Shown here: one piece after another, positions 7,214-14,436 of the stretch | How the letters are laid out: each line of letters opens with the position of its first letter | Numbering within the stretch: the first letter of the stretch is position 1 | Assembly: GCF_028290885.1 (NCBI RefSeq) | Contig: NZ_JAQGIZ010000013.1 | Coordinates: 1 to 37,136, forward strand | Reading direction: 5' to 3' | Source of the DNA: Phenylobacterium sp. | Lineage (GTDB): Bacteria; Pseudomonadota; Alphaproteobacteria; Caulobacterales; Caulobacteraceae | Length of the DNA stretch: 37,136 nt | Notes under the pieces: generated by a model | What the model was told of the DNA's origin: nothing | Seen by the model: only the letters and a program-made list of their open reading frames with translations | Database searches by the model: none | Program-made: the position numbers and the translations under genes

Positions 7214-7390
7214 GCCGCCTCATGCCATTTTCGGACGAAGCGTGACAGGTAAATTGTAGTCACAAGTAACAACAACGTAACGACCAAACGACGTAAACAT
7301 TAAATACTGTTCATTGCCTGTAATTCATTTGAGATTCGGCAAGGCTGCCGTCAGTTTCCGCTCAGCAATTGTTCTGAGGGAGAAACAATC
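7214..7390. promoter_or_regulatory. AT-rich divergent promoter region
   Basis: This 177-base gap between divergent genes is strikingly A-rich for the window (GTAACAACAACGTAACGACC, then ACATTAAATACTG). It holds one GANTC site (GATTC, 7333-7337) and GGGAG before the ATG at 7391. I could not pick a confident -35/-10 pair. Both the thioesterase and the secreted-protein genes should be driven from here. Confidence 0.5.
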
Positions 7391-7729
7391 ATGAAAGCCG
7401 CTGCTATCCTTCTTGCCACGCTAAGCTTCGCCGCCGCGGGCGCCGCCACGGCCTCGGCCCGGATCACCGACCTCGACTACCTGAAGGCCAACCGCTGCCG
7501 CGGCCTGGCCGCCGGCCTGGGGATCGGCGACACCGCCAGCCTTGACGCCCTGCTCAAGACCGAAGGGCTCAGCCGCAACGACGTCATCCTGCAACGCGGC
7601 AAGGACGAGCAGACCCGCGGCAAGCGCGACGCCGCCAGGCCGGATATCAGGGAGCGGCTGACCGCCGAGGTGAACGGCCCCTGCATGGCCTATCTCGGCG
7701 GCGCAAAGGCGGCCGCCGTCTCCCGCTGA
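7391..7729 (+). CDS. small secreted protein of unknown function
   Basis: The 112-residue product starts with a classical Sec signal peptide (MKAAAILLATLSFAAAGAAT, cleavage near ASA-R at about 24). The mature part of ~88 residues has two cysteines (in NRCRGLAA and NGPCMAYLG) that could form a disulfide in the periplasm. It is rich in charged helices (NDVILQRGKDEQTRGKRDAA). I do not recognise a family. The start has a good ribosome-binding site (GAGGGAGAAAC) and the gene follows an AT-rich promoter region. Confidence 0.75.
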   Translation: MKAAAILLATLSFAAAGAATASARITDLDYLKANRCRGLAAGLGIGDTASLDALLKTEGLSRNDVILQRGKDEQTRGKRDAARPDIRERLTAEVNGPCMAYLGGAKAAAVSR

Positions 7730-7751
7730 GCCGCCCCAGCCCTCAGCCGTC

Positions 7752-8016
7752 CTAGTGTCCCGATTCCGAAGTTCGCAGGCGTTTCCGGCTGGCCTTGGTG
7801 AACTTTGGAATCGACGAGGACGCTAGCAAGTCTATGTTTCTAGTGTGCTTTCCGGATTTGAAGTTCGCTTGGCGCTTGGCCTGTGAATGTGACGAACCCA
7901 GCACACTAGCGCAGCGCGCCGTCCTTCGGGTCGGTGCGCTTTTTCTTGCGTTCCGGATCGTGGAACCCAACCTTTGCGGCGGGCCTTTGATCGGAGGCTA
8001 GCGCCCCGATTCGGGG
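7752..8016. repeat. cluster of ~25-bp repeats in alternating orientation
   Basis: One motif, consensus CTAG(T/C)GT then CCGATTCCGAAGTTCGC, occurs in alternating orientation: forward at 7752-7776, reverse at 7800-7826, forward at 7840-7868, reverse (shorter) at 7891-7909, and a partial forward copy at 7998-8013 (CTAGCGCCCCGATTC), itself part of the hairpin CCCCGATTCGGGG (8004-8016). Copies 1 to 2 and 3 to 4 form two successive palindromes. Copies 1, 2 and 5 carry a GANTC methylation site. No convincing gene lies in 7730-8035. The function is unknown; the options are a small mobile repeat, operator sites or RNA hairpins. Confidence 0.7.
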
Positions 8017-8035
8017 TGGAGGGATCCGTGACAGC

Positions 8036-9655
8036 TTGACCTCGGTTCTGAGACCCGGCGAGACCTGCTGGCGCACGGCGCGGGCGGACCGGGCGGCCTT
8101 CCTCGTCGACACCGAGGCCTATTTCACCGCGGTCTTCGACGCCTTGCAGAAGGCCCGCCGCTCGATCCTGCTGCTCGGCTGGGGGTTCGACCCGCGCACG
8201 CGGCTGTTCCCTGACGGCTACGACGGCCCCGACGACCCGGACGAGGTGGGCCGCATCCTGGTGGAACTCGCCTGCGCGCGGCCCGAGTTGGACGTCCGCC
8301 TGCTGATCTGGCGCTCAGCCCTGCCGATCGCCGCCCAGCAGGAGTTCTTCCCACACAAGGCCCGCGCCTGGTTCAAGGACACGCCGGTGAAGTTCCGGCT
8401 GGACGACCATGTGCCGTTCGGGGCCTGCCACCATCAGAAGGTGCTGGTGATCGACGACCGGCTGGCGTTCTGCGGCGGCGGCGACATCTCCGTCGACCGC
8501 TGGGACACGCCCGGCCACCGCGACGACGACCCGCGCCGGATCATGCCCGACCAGGAATACCACGCCCCCCGCCACGAGGTGATGATGGCGGTCGACGGCG
8601 AGGCCGCCCGCGCGCTCGGCGACCTTGCCCGCGAGCGCTGGCGGCTGGCCACCGGCGAAACCCTGGCCCCGCCCGAGGACGCCGGCGGCGACCCCTGGCC
8701 CGAGCACGTGCCGCCGGCGATGACTAACGTCGAGGTCGCCATCGCGCGCACGGTTCCCAGCTGGAAGCGGCGCCCCGAGGTCGACGAGATCCGCCGGCTG
8801 ACCCTGGCCTGCATCGCCGAGGCCAAGCAGACCATCTATCTCGAAAACCAGTACTTCACCTCGCCGCTGATCACCGAGGCGCTGGCCGCGCGGCTGGGCG
8901 AGCCGGAGGGGCCGGAGGTGGTGCTGGTCTCCACGGGCCACGCCCCCAGCTGGTTCGATCACCTGACCATGGACCGGGCGCGGGGCGCGATGATCTGGCG
9001 GCTGCGTTCGGCGGACATCTTCGGCCGCTTCCGCGCCTTCTGGCCGGCGACGGAGCGGGGCCGGACGGTGATCGTGCACTCCAAGACCAGCGTGTTCGAC
9101 GACCGCATCGCCCGGGTCGGCTCGGCCAACCTCAACAACCGCTCCGGCGGCTTCGACACCGAGTGCGAGCTCGTCGTGGAGTCCGACGACGAGGACGTGC
9201 GGCGGACGATCCTGGCCTTCCGCGACCGCCTGGTCGGCCACTTCATGGGCCATACCGGCGACGCCCTGGCGAAGGCGCGCGCCGACTACGGCGGCCTGGT
9301 CGCGGCCATCGACGCCCTGAACCGCGACGGCCGGCTGCGGCCGATCGAACCGCCTTCGGTCACCGCCTTCGGTGAATTCGTCGCCAAGTACCACCTGGGC
9401 GACCCACAGGACCCGAAGGACTCCTGGAACCCGATCCGCCGCCGGGAACGGCTCTATGAGGCGGTGCGGCAGATACAGGTGCTGGAGCCGCCGGCAAGTC
9501 GTTCCTCCCTCGGCGGGAACACTTCGGGGGAGGGGGACAACGAAACCAGTCTGGAGGGGGCGCGAAGCCCCAAGCTCAGCGTCGGCCGCTTCGCGCCCCC
9601 TCCGTCGGCTTCGCCGCCACCTTCCCCGTCGTCTTCGCGTCGAGGGAGGAACTGA
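8036..9655 (+). CDS. phospholipase D / cardiolipin synthase-like protein
   Basis: The 539-residue product has two HKD phosphodiesterase motifs: H133-Q-K135-x4-D140 (HHQKVLVID), followed by CGGGDISVDRWD, and H348-S-K350-x4-D355, followed by VGSANLNNRS. Such enzymes hydrolyse or transfer phosphatidyl groups through a phospho-histidine intermediate. There is no N-terminal membrane segment. TTG 8036 is the only plausible early start, since the frame closes at 7988, and GGTGGAGGGA lies upstream. Residues from about 489 onward (low-complexity, APPPSASPPPSPSSSRRGRN) are encoded by a palindromic repeat element and are not part of the family. The EEP-family gene on the other strand is a typical partner: E. 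coli clsB (ybhO) is next to ybhP. Confidence 0.92.
   Translation: MTSVLRPGETCWRTARADRAAFLVDTEAYFTAVFDALQKARRSILLLGWGFDPRTRLFPDGYDGPDDPDEVGRILVELACARPELDVRLLIWRSALPIAAQQEFFPHKARAWFKDTPVKFRLDDHVPFGACHHQKVLVIDDRLAFCGGGDISVDRWDTPGHRDDDPRRIMPDQEYHAPRHEVMMAVDGEAARALGDLARERWRLATGETLAPPEDAGGDPWPEHVPPAMTNVEVAIARTVPSWKRRPEVDEIRRLTLACIAEAKQTIYLENQYFTSPLITEALAARLGEPEGPEVVLVSTGHAPSWFDHLTMDRARGAMIWRLRSADIFGRFRAFWPATERGRTVIVHSKTSVFDDRIARVGSANLNNRSGGFDTECELVVESDDEDVRRTILAFRDRLVGHFMGHTGDALAKARADYGGLVAAIDALNRDGRLRPIEPPSVTAFGEFVAKYHLGDPQDPKDSWNPIRRRERLYEAVRQIQVLEPPASRSSLGGNTSGEGDNETSLEGARSPKLSVGRFAPPPSASPPPSPSSSRRGRN
9501..9652. repeat. 152-bp palindromic element at the 3' ends of two convergent genes
   Basis: The element begins with GTTCCTCCCTCG (9501-9512) and ends with its exact complement CGAGGGAGGAAC (9641-9652). 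Inside is a second perfect inverted pair, GGAGGGGGCGCGAAGC (9553-9568) and GCTTCGCGCCCCCTCC (9588-9603), with a 19-nt loop. I see no transposase and no clear target duplication. It supplies the C-terminal codons and the stop of the EEP gene, and the C-terminal codons of the phospholipase gene, whose stop follows immediately. It may also serve as a bidirectional terminator. Confidence 0.8.
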
Positions 9656-10379
9656 TCTCGAAGTCCATCACCAGCGGCAGGTGGTCGGACGCGACCCGGG
9701 TCAGCGGTGAGAACGGCGCGAAGACGTCCGTGACCTTGATCTCCGAGCTTACGAACAGGTGGTCGATACGCAGCACCGGCAGGGGCGAGGGGAAGGTCGA
9801 GGTGGGCGAGGTCTTCGGCGAGAGTCCACGCGCGGCCTTCAGCCGGGCGACCAGGGTGCGGTAGACCACAGAAGCGGCGGTGGCGTTGAAGTCGCCCAGC
9901 AGGATCTTGGGCCCCTGGCAGAGGGGGTGCTGTAGCCAGGCCGGGCCGGCGAGCCAGGCCGCCTGGATCTGCTGCTCGCGCGGCACCAGCCCAAGGTGCG
10001 TGTTGATGATCTGCACCGGCACGCCCTCGATCTCCACCTCGACCCACAGCGCCCCGCGCGGCTCCAGCGCCCGGATGCGGTCGTAGCCGGGCAGGGGACC
10101 CACCTGCATCAGCCGCTCGGGGAAGCAGGTCAGGATGGCGTCGCCGTAGCGCTCCTCCTCAACCGTCAACGCCGCGTGGAAGTGACAGGCCATGTCGAGG
10201 CCACGCGCGATCTCATGGGCCTGGTCGACCCCGCCGGTCCGCGCCCGGCCCACGTCCAGTTCCTGCAGCGCCACGATGTCGGGCTCCAGCGCCGCCAGCA
10301 CCTCGACGATCCGCGCCACGTTCAGCCGCCGGTCGTTCCCGACGCAGCGATGCACGTTGTAGGTGACAATCCTGGGCAT
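9576..10379 (-). CDS. endonuclease/exonuclease/phosphatase (EEP) family protein
   Basis: The 267-residue product has the Mg-dependent EEP phosphodiesterase motifs in order: TYNVH (N8), VALQELD (E40), NTHLGL, LLGDFNA and ASDHLPLVMDFE (catalytic Asp-His). The fold acts on phosphodiesters of nucleic acids, lipids or inositol phosphates. Pairing with a phospholipase D-like gene (compare ybhP beside clsB in E. coli) favours a membrane-lipid role, by inference. ATG 10379 is preferred to GTG 10397 because the family starts at MPRIVTYNVH. The last ~25 residues (SSLDAKTTGKVAAKPTEGARSGRR) come from the palindromic element shared with the convergent gene. Confidence 0.9.
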   Translation of the reverse strand: MPRIVTYNVHRCVGNDRRLNVARIVEVLAALEPDIVALQELDVGRARTGGVDQAHEIARGLDMACHFHAALTVEEERYGDAILTCFPERLMQVGPLPGYDRIRALEPRGALWVEVEIEGVPVQIINTHLGLVPREQQIQAAWLAGPAWLQHPLCQGPKILLGDFNATAASVVYRTLVARLKAARGLSPKTSPTSTFPSPLPVLRIDHLFVSSEIKVTDVFAPFSPLTRVASDHLPLVMDFEISSSLDAKTTGKVAAKPTEGARSGRR

Positions 10380-10466
10380 GGGTGGGGAGGCGTGCACGGC
10401 TTCTGCGGCGTAGGCAAGCCGAGGGAACGGCTGGAGCTGCGGCAGGGTTCGCGGCCGGCGACCACC

Positions 10467-10486
10467 ATGACGCTTACGTTAACGTC
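10467..10486. promoter_or_regulatory. operator-like palindrome upstream of the acyl-CoA dehydrogenase operon
   Basis: TGACGCTTACGTTAACGTCA contains the perfect core ACGTTAACGT (10475-10484) inside a near-palindromic TTACGTTAACGTCA. It resembles operators bound by regulators of fatty-acid and branched-chain catabolism (LiuR/TetR types), which control genes like those downstream. The regulator itself is not in the window. Confidence 0.5.
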
Positions 10487-10508
10487 ATCTTCCCTTTGCC
10501 GCGGCTTC

Positions 10509-10540
10509 CGGCGTATGGTCGCGACCCTGTGGATACGCCG
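10509..10540 (+). promoter_or_regulatory. nested leader hairpin before the acyl-CoA dehydrogenase operon
   Basis: CGGCGTAT (10509-10516) pairs perfectly with ATACGCCG (10533-10540); the loop begins with a second palindrome, GGTCGCGACC (10517-10526). It lies about 27 nt before the ATG, so it may be in the mRNA leader or be a second protein-binding site. Its function is not known. Confidence 0.35.
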
Positions 10541-10566
10541 TAAACAGGCGCGCCAGGGAGACGGCC

Positions 10567-11769
10567 ATGAACCTCGACTTCACGCCTGAAGAGAACGCCT
10601 TCCGCCAAGAGGTCCGGGCCTTCATCACGGAAAACTATCCCGCCGAGCTGCGCGCGGCGCAGGAGAGCGGCCGGCCGCTGAGCAAGGACCAGTACCTCTC
10701 CTGGCACAAGGTGCTGGCCAAGAAGGGCTGGGTCGCGCCGTCCTGGCCGAAGGAGTTCGGCGGCACCGGCTGGACGCCGACGCAGAAGTACATCTGGTCC
10801 GAGGAGCTGGCCGACGCCGACGCCCTGCCGGTGCTGCCGTTCGGCGTCGCGATGCTGGCGCCGGTGATCTACACCTTCGGGACCGAGGAGCAGAAGGCGC
10901 GGTTCCTGCCGGGCATCTATAATGGCGAAGCCTGGTGGTGCCAGGGCTACTCCGAGCCGGGCGCGGGCTCCGACCTCGCCTCGTTGAAGACCAAGGCCGA
11001 GCGGATCACTACCGACGACGGCAAAGAATATTACATCGTGAACGGCCAAAAAACGTGGACGACGCTGGCCCAGTTCGCCGACTGGGGCTTCTTCCTGGTC
11101 CGCACCGACCCCGACGCCAAGCCGCAGGCGGGCATCTCCTTCCTGCTGATCGACATGAAGAGTCCGGGCATCGACGTCCGGCCGATCGTCACCCTGGAGG
11201 GCGGCCATGAGGTGAACGACGTCTTCCTCGACAATGTGAAGGTGCCGGTCGAGAACCGCATCTTCCACGAGAACCAGGGCTGGACCTGCGCCAAGGCGCT
11301 CTTGGCCCACGAGCGGTCGGGGATCGCCGGGGTGGCGCGCTCCAAGCGCGGCCTGGAGAAGCTGCGCGACATGGCCAGGACCGAGCGGTCGGACGCCGGC
11401 GGGGCGCTGCTCAGCGACGCCTTCTTCCGCCGCAAGGTGGCCGAGCTGGAGATCGACCTGACGGCGCTGGAGTTCACCGAGCTCCGCACCATGGCCGGCG
11501 AATCGAGCGGCAAGGGCCCGGGCGCCGAGAGCTCGATCCTCAAGATCAAGGGCACCGAGATCCAGCAACGGCTGCAGGAGCTGGCGCTGGAGGCGGTCGG
11601 CCACTACGGCGCCCCGTTCCTGCGCGACCTCGGCCACAACGCTCAGATCGGGCCGGACTATGCGGCGGGCGTCGCCGGCGAGATGTTCAACGGCCGCAAG
11701 ACGTCGATCTTCGGCGGCTCAAACGAGATCCAGCGCAACATCATCGCCAAGATGGTTCTGGGGCTCTGA
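10567..11769 (+). CDS. acyl-CoA dehydrogenase, FAD-contacting subunit
   Basis: The 400-residue flavoprotein oxidises an acyl-CoA to the trans-2-enoyl-CoA in a beta-oxidation-type pathway. The N-terminal helical domain (FTPEENAFRQEVRAFI) leads to the substrate/FAD loop WWCQGYSEPGAGSDLASLKT and NGQKTWTTLAQFAD. HERSG, in the region where the catalytic base usually sits, and the C-terminal FAD-binding FGGSNEIQRNIIAKMVLGL are present. It is followed by a second, divergent dehydrogenase subunit. This pairing is typical of alpha2-beta2 enzymes such as the mycobacterial ChsE4-ChsE5 pair that acts on bulky ring-bearing acyl-CoAs. Steroid, terpenoid or aromatic side-chain substrates are possible but unproven. 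AGGGAGACGGCC provides the ribosome-binding site. Confidence 0.95.
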   Translation: MNLDFTPEENAFRQEVRAFITENYPAELRAAQESGRPLSKDQYLSWHKVLAKKGWVAPSWPKEFGGTGWTPTQKYIWSEELADADALPVLPFGVAMLAPVIYTFGTEEQKARFLPGIYNGEAWWCQGYSEPGAGSDLASLKTKAERITTDDGKEYYIVNGQKTWTTLAQFADWGFFLVRTDPDAKPQAGISFLLIDMKSPGIDVRPIVTLEGGHEVNDVFLDNVKVPVENRIFHENQGWTCAKALLAHERSGIAGVARSKRGLEKLRDMARTERSDAGGALLSDAFFRRKVAELEIDLTALEFTELRTMAGESSGKGPGAESSILKIKGTEIQQRLQELALEAVGHYGAPFLRDLGHNAQIGPDYAAGVAGEMFNGRKTSIFGGSNEIQRNIIAKMVLGL

Positions 11770-11816
11770 CTTCGGCTTCACTTCGCCCGGCTCAGCGCAG
11801 ACACCCCCACCCCTAA

Positions 11817-11840
11817 CCCCTCCCCGCAAGCGGGAGGGGG
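11817..11840. repeat. GC-rich palindromic repeat between the dehydrogenase genes
   Basis: CCCCTCCCCGCAAGCGGGAG with its following Gs forms a stem of about 9 bp around AAG. The preceding CACCCCTAA context is a form often seen as a dispersed intergenic repeat in Caulobacterales (from memory). Lying between two genes of one operon, it could tune the ratio of the two transcripts. Confidence 0.55.
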
Positions 11841-11862
11841 ACCTTCGGAGTAAGGCCCTCAG

Positions 11863-13005
11863 ATGGATTTCAGCTTCACCGAAGAACAGTCGATGCTGCG
11901 CGACACGGTCGCGAGCTATCTGGCGGACCACTATTCGTTCGATCAGCGCCGCGCGATGCTGGCGCAGGAGCCGGGCTGGAGTCCGGCGACGTGGAAGGCC
12001 TTCGCCGAGGAGCTGGGCATCCTGGGCGCGCCATTCTCCGAAGAGCTGGGCGGCCTGGGCGGCGGGCCGGTCGAGAACATGATCGTGATGGAGGAGTTCG
12101 GGAAGGCGCTGGTCGTCGAGCCCTACCTTTCGACGGTGGTGATCGGCGGTGGCTTCCTCAAGCACTCCGGCCATCCACAGGCCGAGGCGCTGATCGGCCA
12201 GATCATCGCCGGCGAGGCGATCTTCGCCTTCGCCTACGCCGAGCCGCAGGGGCGCTACAACCTCGCCGACCTGAAGACCACGGCGAAGAAGGACGGCGGG
12301 TCCTGGGTGCTGAACGGCCACAAGGCGGTGGTGATCGGCGCGCCCTACGCCACCCACCTGATCGTCACCGCGCGCACCGCCGGCGGGCAGCGCGACGCGC
12401 AAGGGGTCAGCGTCTTCATCGTCGAGAAGGCCGCGCCGGGCGTCACCACCCGCGACTACGCCACCGTCGACGGCTTCCGCGCCTCCGAGGTCATCCTCGA
12501 GAACGTCAAGGTCGGCGCCGACGCCCTGGTCGGGCCCGAGGACCAGGCCCTGCCGCTGGTCGAGAAGGTGGTGGACGAAGCGATCGCCGCCACCTGCGCC
12601 GAGGCCTGCGGGGTGCTGGCCAAGCTGCACCAGAGCACCCTCGACTACACCCGGCAGCGCAAGCAGTTCGGCCAGCCGATCTCGTCCTTCCAGGTGCTGC
12701 AGCACCGCATGGTCGACATGTTCATCCAGCTCGAGCAGTCGGTCTCGATGACCTACATGGCCACCATCAAGCTCGCCGACGACCGGGAACGGACCAAGGC
12801 CGCCGCGGCCGCCAAGGTGCAGATCGGTAAGGCCTGCAAGTTCGTCGGCCAGAACGCCATCCAGCTGCACGGCGGCATGGGCATGACCGACGAAATGGCC
12901 ATCGGCCACTACTTCAAGCGCGCCACCATGATCGAAAGCGCCTTCGGCAGCACCGACCACCACCTGGCCCGCTACGAGTTCTTGAGCCTCGGCCAGGCGG
13001 CTTAG
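11863..13005 (+). CDS. acyl-CoA dehydrogenase, partner subunit
   Basis: The 380-residue product has the acyl-CoA dehydrogenase fold: N-terminal helices FTEEQSMLRDTVASYL, middle beta domain with NGHKAVVIGAPYATHLIV, and C-terminal YTRQRKQFGQPI and QLHGGMGMTDEMAIGHYFKR. The usual C-terminal G(G/T)xNEIQ FAD motif is replaced by AFGSTDHHLARYEF. That fits a heteromeric enzyme in which the upstream subunit completes the FAD site. Lack of a clear catalytic Glu is my reading, not a computed result. It has a GGAG ribosome-binding site 12 nt before ATG, and is co-directional with and 93 nt after the first subunit. Confidence 0.93.
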   Translation: MDFSFTEEQSMLRDTVASYLADHYSFDQRRAMLAQEPGWSPATWKAFAEELGILGAPFSEELGGLGGGPVENMIVMEEFGKALVVEPYLSTVVIGGGFLKHSGHPQAEALIGQIIAGEAIFAFAYAEPQGRYNLADLKTTAKKDGGSWVLNGHKAVVIGAPYATHLIVTARTAGGQRDAQGVSVFIVEKAAPGVTTRDYATVDGFRASEVILENVKVGADALVGPEDQALPLVEKVVDEAIAATCAEACGVLAKLHQSTLDYTRQRKQFGQPISSFQVLQHRMVDMFIQLEQSVSMTYMATIKLADDRERTKAAAAAKVQIGKACKFVGQNAIQLHGGMGMTDEMAIGHYFKRATMIESAFGSTDHHLARYEFLSLGQAA

Positions 13006-13068
13006 TGCTATAGCCCCCGGCTCATCGTCGATCGGCCCATCGGCCGGCGGGATGGGCGGAGATCTGAA

Positions 13069-13491
13069 TTGGCTGTGCTGAACCCCAAGAGCCGGATGGA
13101 CAAGATTGGCGTGAAGCCCGGCATGCGGGTCGCCGTCATGGGCGTCGCCGATCCGAAATTCAGCGCCGAGCTCGCCGAAAAGGGCGCGGTTCCGGTGACT
13201 GCGCTGGCGGACCTGGACCTGCTGTTCTACGCCGCCGACGACGCCGGGGCCCTGGCTCGCGTCGATGCCCTTGTCCCCATGCTGGCCGAGACCGGCGCGC
13301 TCTGGATCGTCTCGCGCAAGGGCAAGGCCGCCACGGTCAAGGATGTGGAGGTCATGGCCGCCGCCAAGGCCCATGGCCTGGTGGACAACAAGGTGGTGGC
13401 GTTTTCGCCGACGCTCACCTCGCTGCGGTTCACGCGCCGCAAGGTTGAGATCCAAGCCGGGGATTCAGTTGTGCCTGAGGCCCAAATCTAA
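13069..13491 (+). CDS. DUF3052-like protein
   Basis: The 140-residue soluble product resembles the DUF3052 group: a KPGMRVAVMG strand-loop near the start, a segment predicting a small alpha/beta domain (LDLLFYAADDAGALARVDAL, ETGALWIVSRKGKA), and a basic end (SLRFTRRKVEIQ). The role is unknown. The start is TTG 13069, placed 7 nt after GCGGAG; GTG 13075 is also in frame. A hairpin, CCCATC (13036-13041) with GATGGG (13051-13056), lies just upstream of the ribosome-binding site. Confidence 0.75.
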   Translation: MAVLNPKSRMDKIGVKPGMRVAVMGVADPKFSAELAEKGAVPVTALADLDLLFYAADDAGALARVDALVPMLAETGALWIVSRKGKAATVKDVEVMAAAKAHGLVDNKVVAFSPTLTSLRFTRRKVEIQAGDSVVPEAQI

Positions 13492-13522
13492 TCAGAAGCC
13501 GAGGCGTGACGGCCACGTCGAC

Positions 13523-13535
13523 GCGCTTTAAGCGC
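13523..13535. promoter_or_regulatory. short palindrome just before the transporter gene
   Basis: GCGCTT-T-AAGCGC is a perfect 13-base symmetry ending 7 nt before ATG 13543. It could be an operator for the transporter-amidase-flavoprotein operon, or an mRNA hairpin masking initiation. There is no direct evidence for either. Confidence 0.3.
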
Positions 13536-13542
13536 AGCACCC

Positions 13543-14436
13543 ATGTCTCTGCGCGATTTCGGGCTCCTGGTGCTGGTCTGCCTGGTTTGGGCCTCGAACA
13601 ATATCGTCTCGAAATATGTGGTCAGCCACCTGGGGCTGCCGCCGCTGTTCTATGCGGCAGTGAGGTTCGGGATCGTGGCGCTGGCGACGCTGCCCTGGCT
13701 CTGGCCGATGCCGCGCCCGAGGTGGCGTCTTGTCGTCGTGGCGCTCCTGATGGGCGGCGGCAATTTCGCCTTGCTGTTTATCGGCCTGAAGACCTCGACG
13801 CCCTCGGCCGCGGCGGTGATCAGCCAGCTGGGCGTCCCGATGACCACGCTGCTTTCGATGGGTATGCTGGGCGAGCGGATCCATTGGCGCCGTGCGCTCG
13901 GCATCGGCCTGACCTTCGCGGGCGCGCTCGCGGTCATGTACGACCCCAACGGATTTTCGATCTCGCAGGGCCTGCTCTATGTCGTGGCGGCGGCCTTCGC
14001 GGGCTCGCTGGGCGCGGTGATGATGAAGCAGATCGAAGGCGTGAAACCGCTGCAGTTCCAGGCCTGGGTGGGGTTCGCGTCCTTCTGGCCGCTGGCGATC
14101 CTGTCGGCGGTCCTCGAGCCTGGGCAGCTGGGGCAGGGGCTCGCCGCCGGCTGGCCGTTCTTCGCCGCGGTGCTCTATTCCGGGCTGGTCGTCTCGGTCG
14201 GCGCGCACACGATCTACTACTTCCTGATCGGCCGTTATGAGGCCAACCTGATCTCGCCGTTGACGCTGATGACGCCGCTGGCCACCATCGCGCTGGGGGT
14301 TGCGATCTTCCACGATCCGTTCGGCGTGCGGATGGCGGTCGGAACGGCCATCGCGCTCTCGGGCGTCCTGATCATCGCGCTGCGCAGGAACCAGGTCATG
14401 CCGCTGCTGCTCGCCATCCGGAACCGCGCGCAATGA
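13543..14436 (+). CDS. EamA/DMT-family transporter
   Basis: The 297-residue protein has ten predicted membrane segments arranged as two five-helix EamA repeats, the standard plan of the drug/metabolite transporter superfamily. Family marks include GLLVLVCLVWASNNIVSKYV (helix 1), the PSAAAVISQLGVPMTTLLSM region at the end of repeat 1 with LGERIHWRRALGIGLTFAG, and the matching HDPFGVRMAVGTAIALSGV at the end of repeat 2. Such exporters move amino acids or small metabolites across the inner membrane; the substrate is unknown. Its stop overlaps the next ATG (ATGA), so it is coupled to a peptidoglycan amidase gene. Confidence 0.93.
   Translation: MSLRDFGLLVLVCLVWASNNIVSKYVVSHLGLPPLFYAAVRFGIVALATLPWLWPMPRPRWRLVVVALLMGGGNFALLFIGLKTSTPSAAAVISQLGVPMTTLLSMGMLGERIHWRRALGIGLTFAGALAVMYDPNGFSISQGLLYVVAAAFAGSLGAVMMKQIEGVKPLQFQAWVGFASFWPLAILSAVLEPGQLGQGLAAGWPFFAAVLYSGLVVSVGAHTIYYFLIGRYEANLISPLTLMTPLATIALGVAIFHDPFGVRMAVGTAIALSGVLIIALRRNQVMPLLLAIRNRAQ

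Noticed and set aside
7906..8112. Minus-strand 68-codon frame ending HDPERKKKRTDPKDGALR
   Set aside because: The basic tail looks protein-like, but no start or ribosome-binding site fits, it overlaps the phospholipase gene start, and I recognise no family.
10528..10536. TGTGGATAC as a DnaA box upstream of the acyl-CoA dehydrogenase operon
   Set aside because: One mismatch at the end, and part of a perfect hairpin that explains it; no other cell-cycle motif is near.
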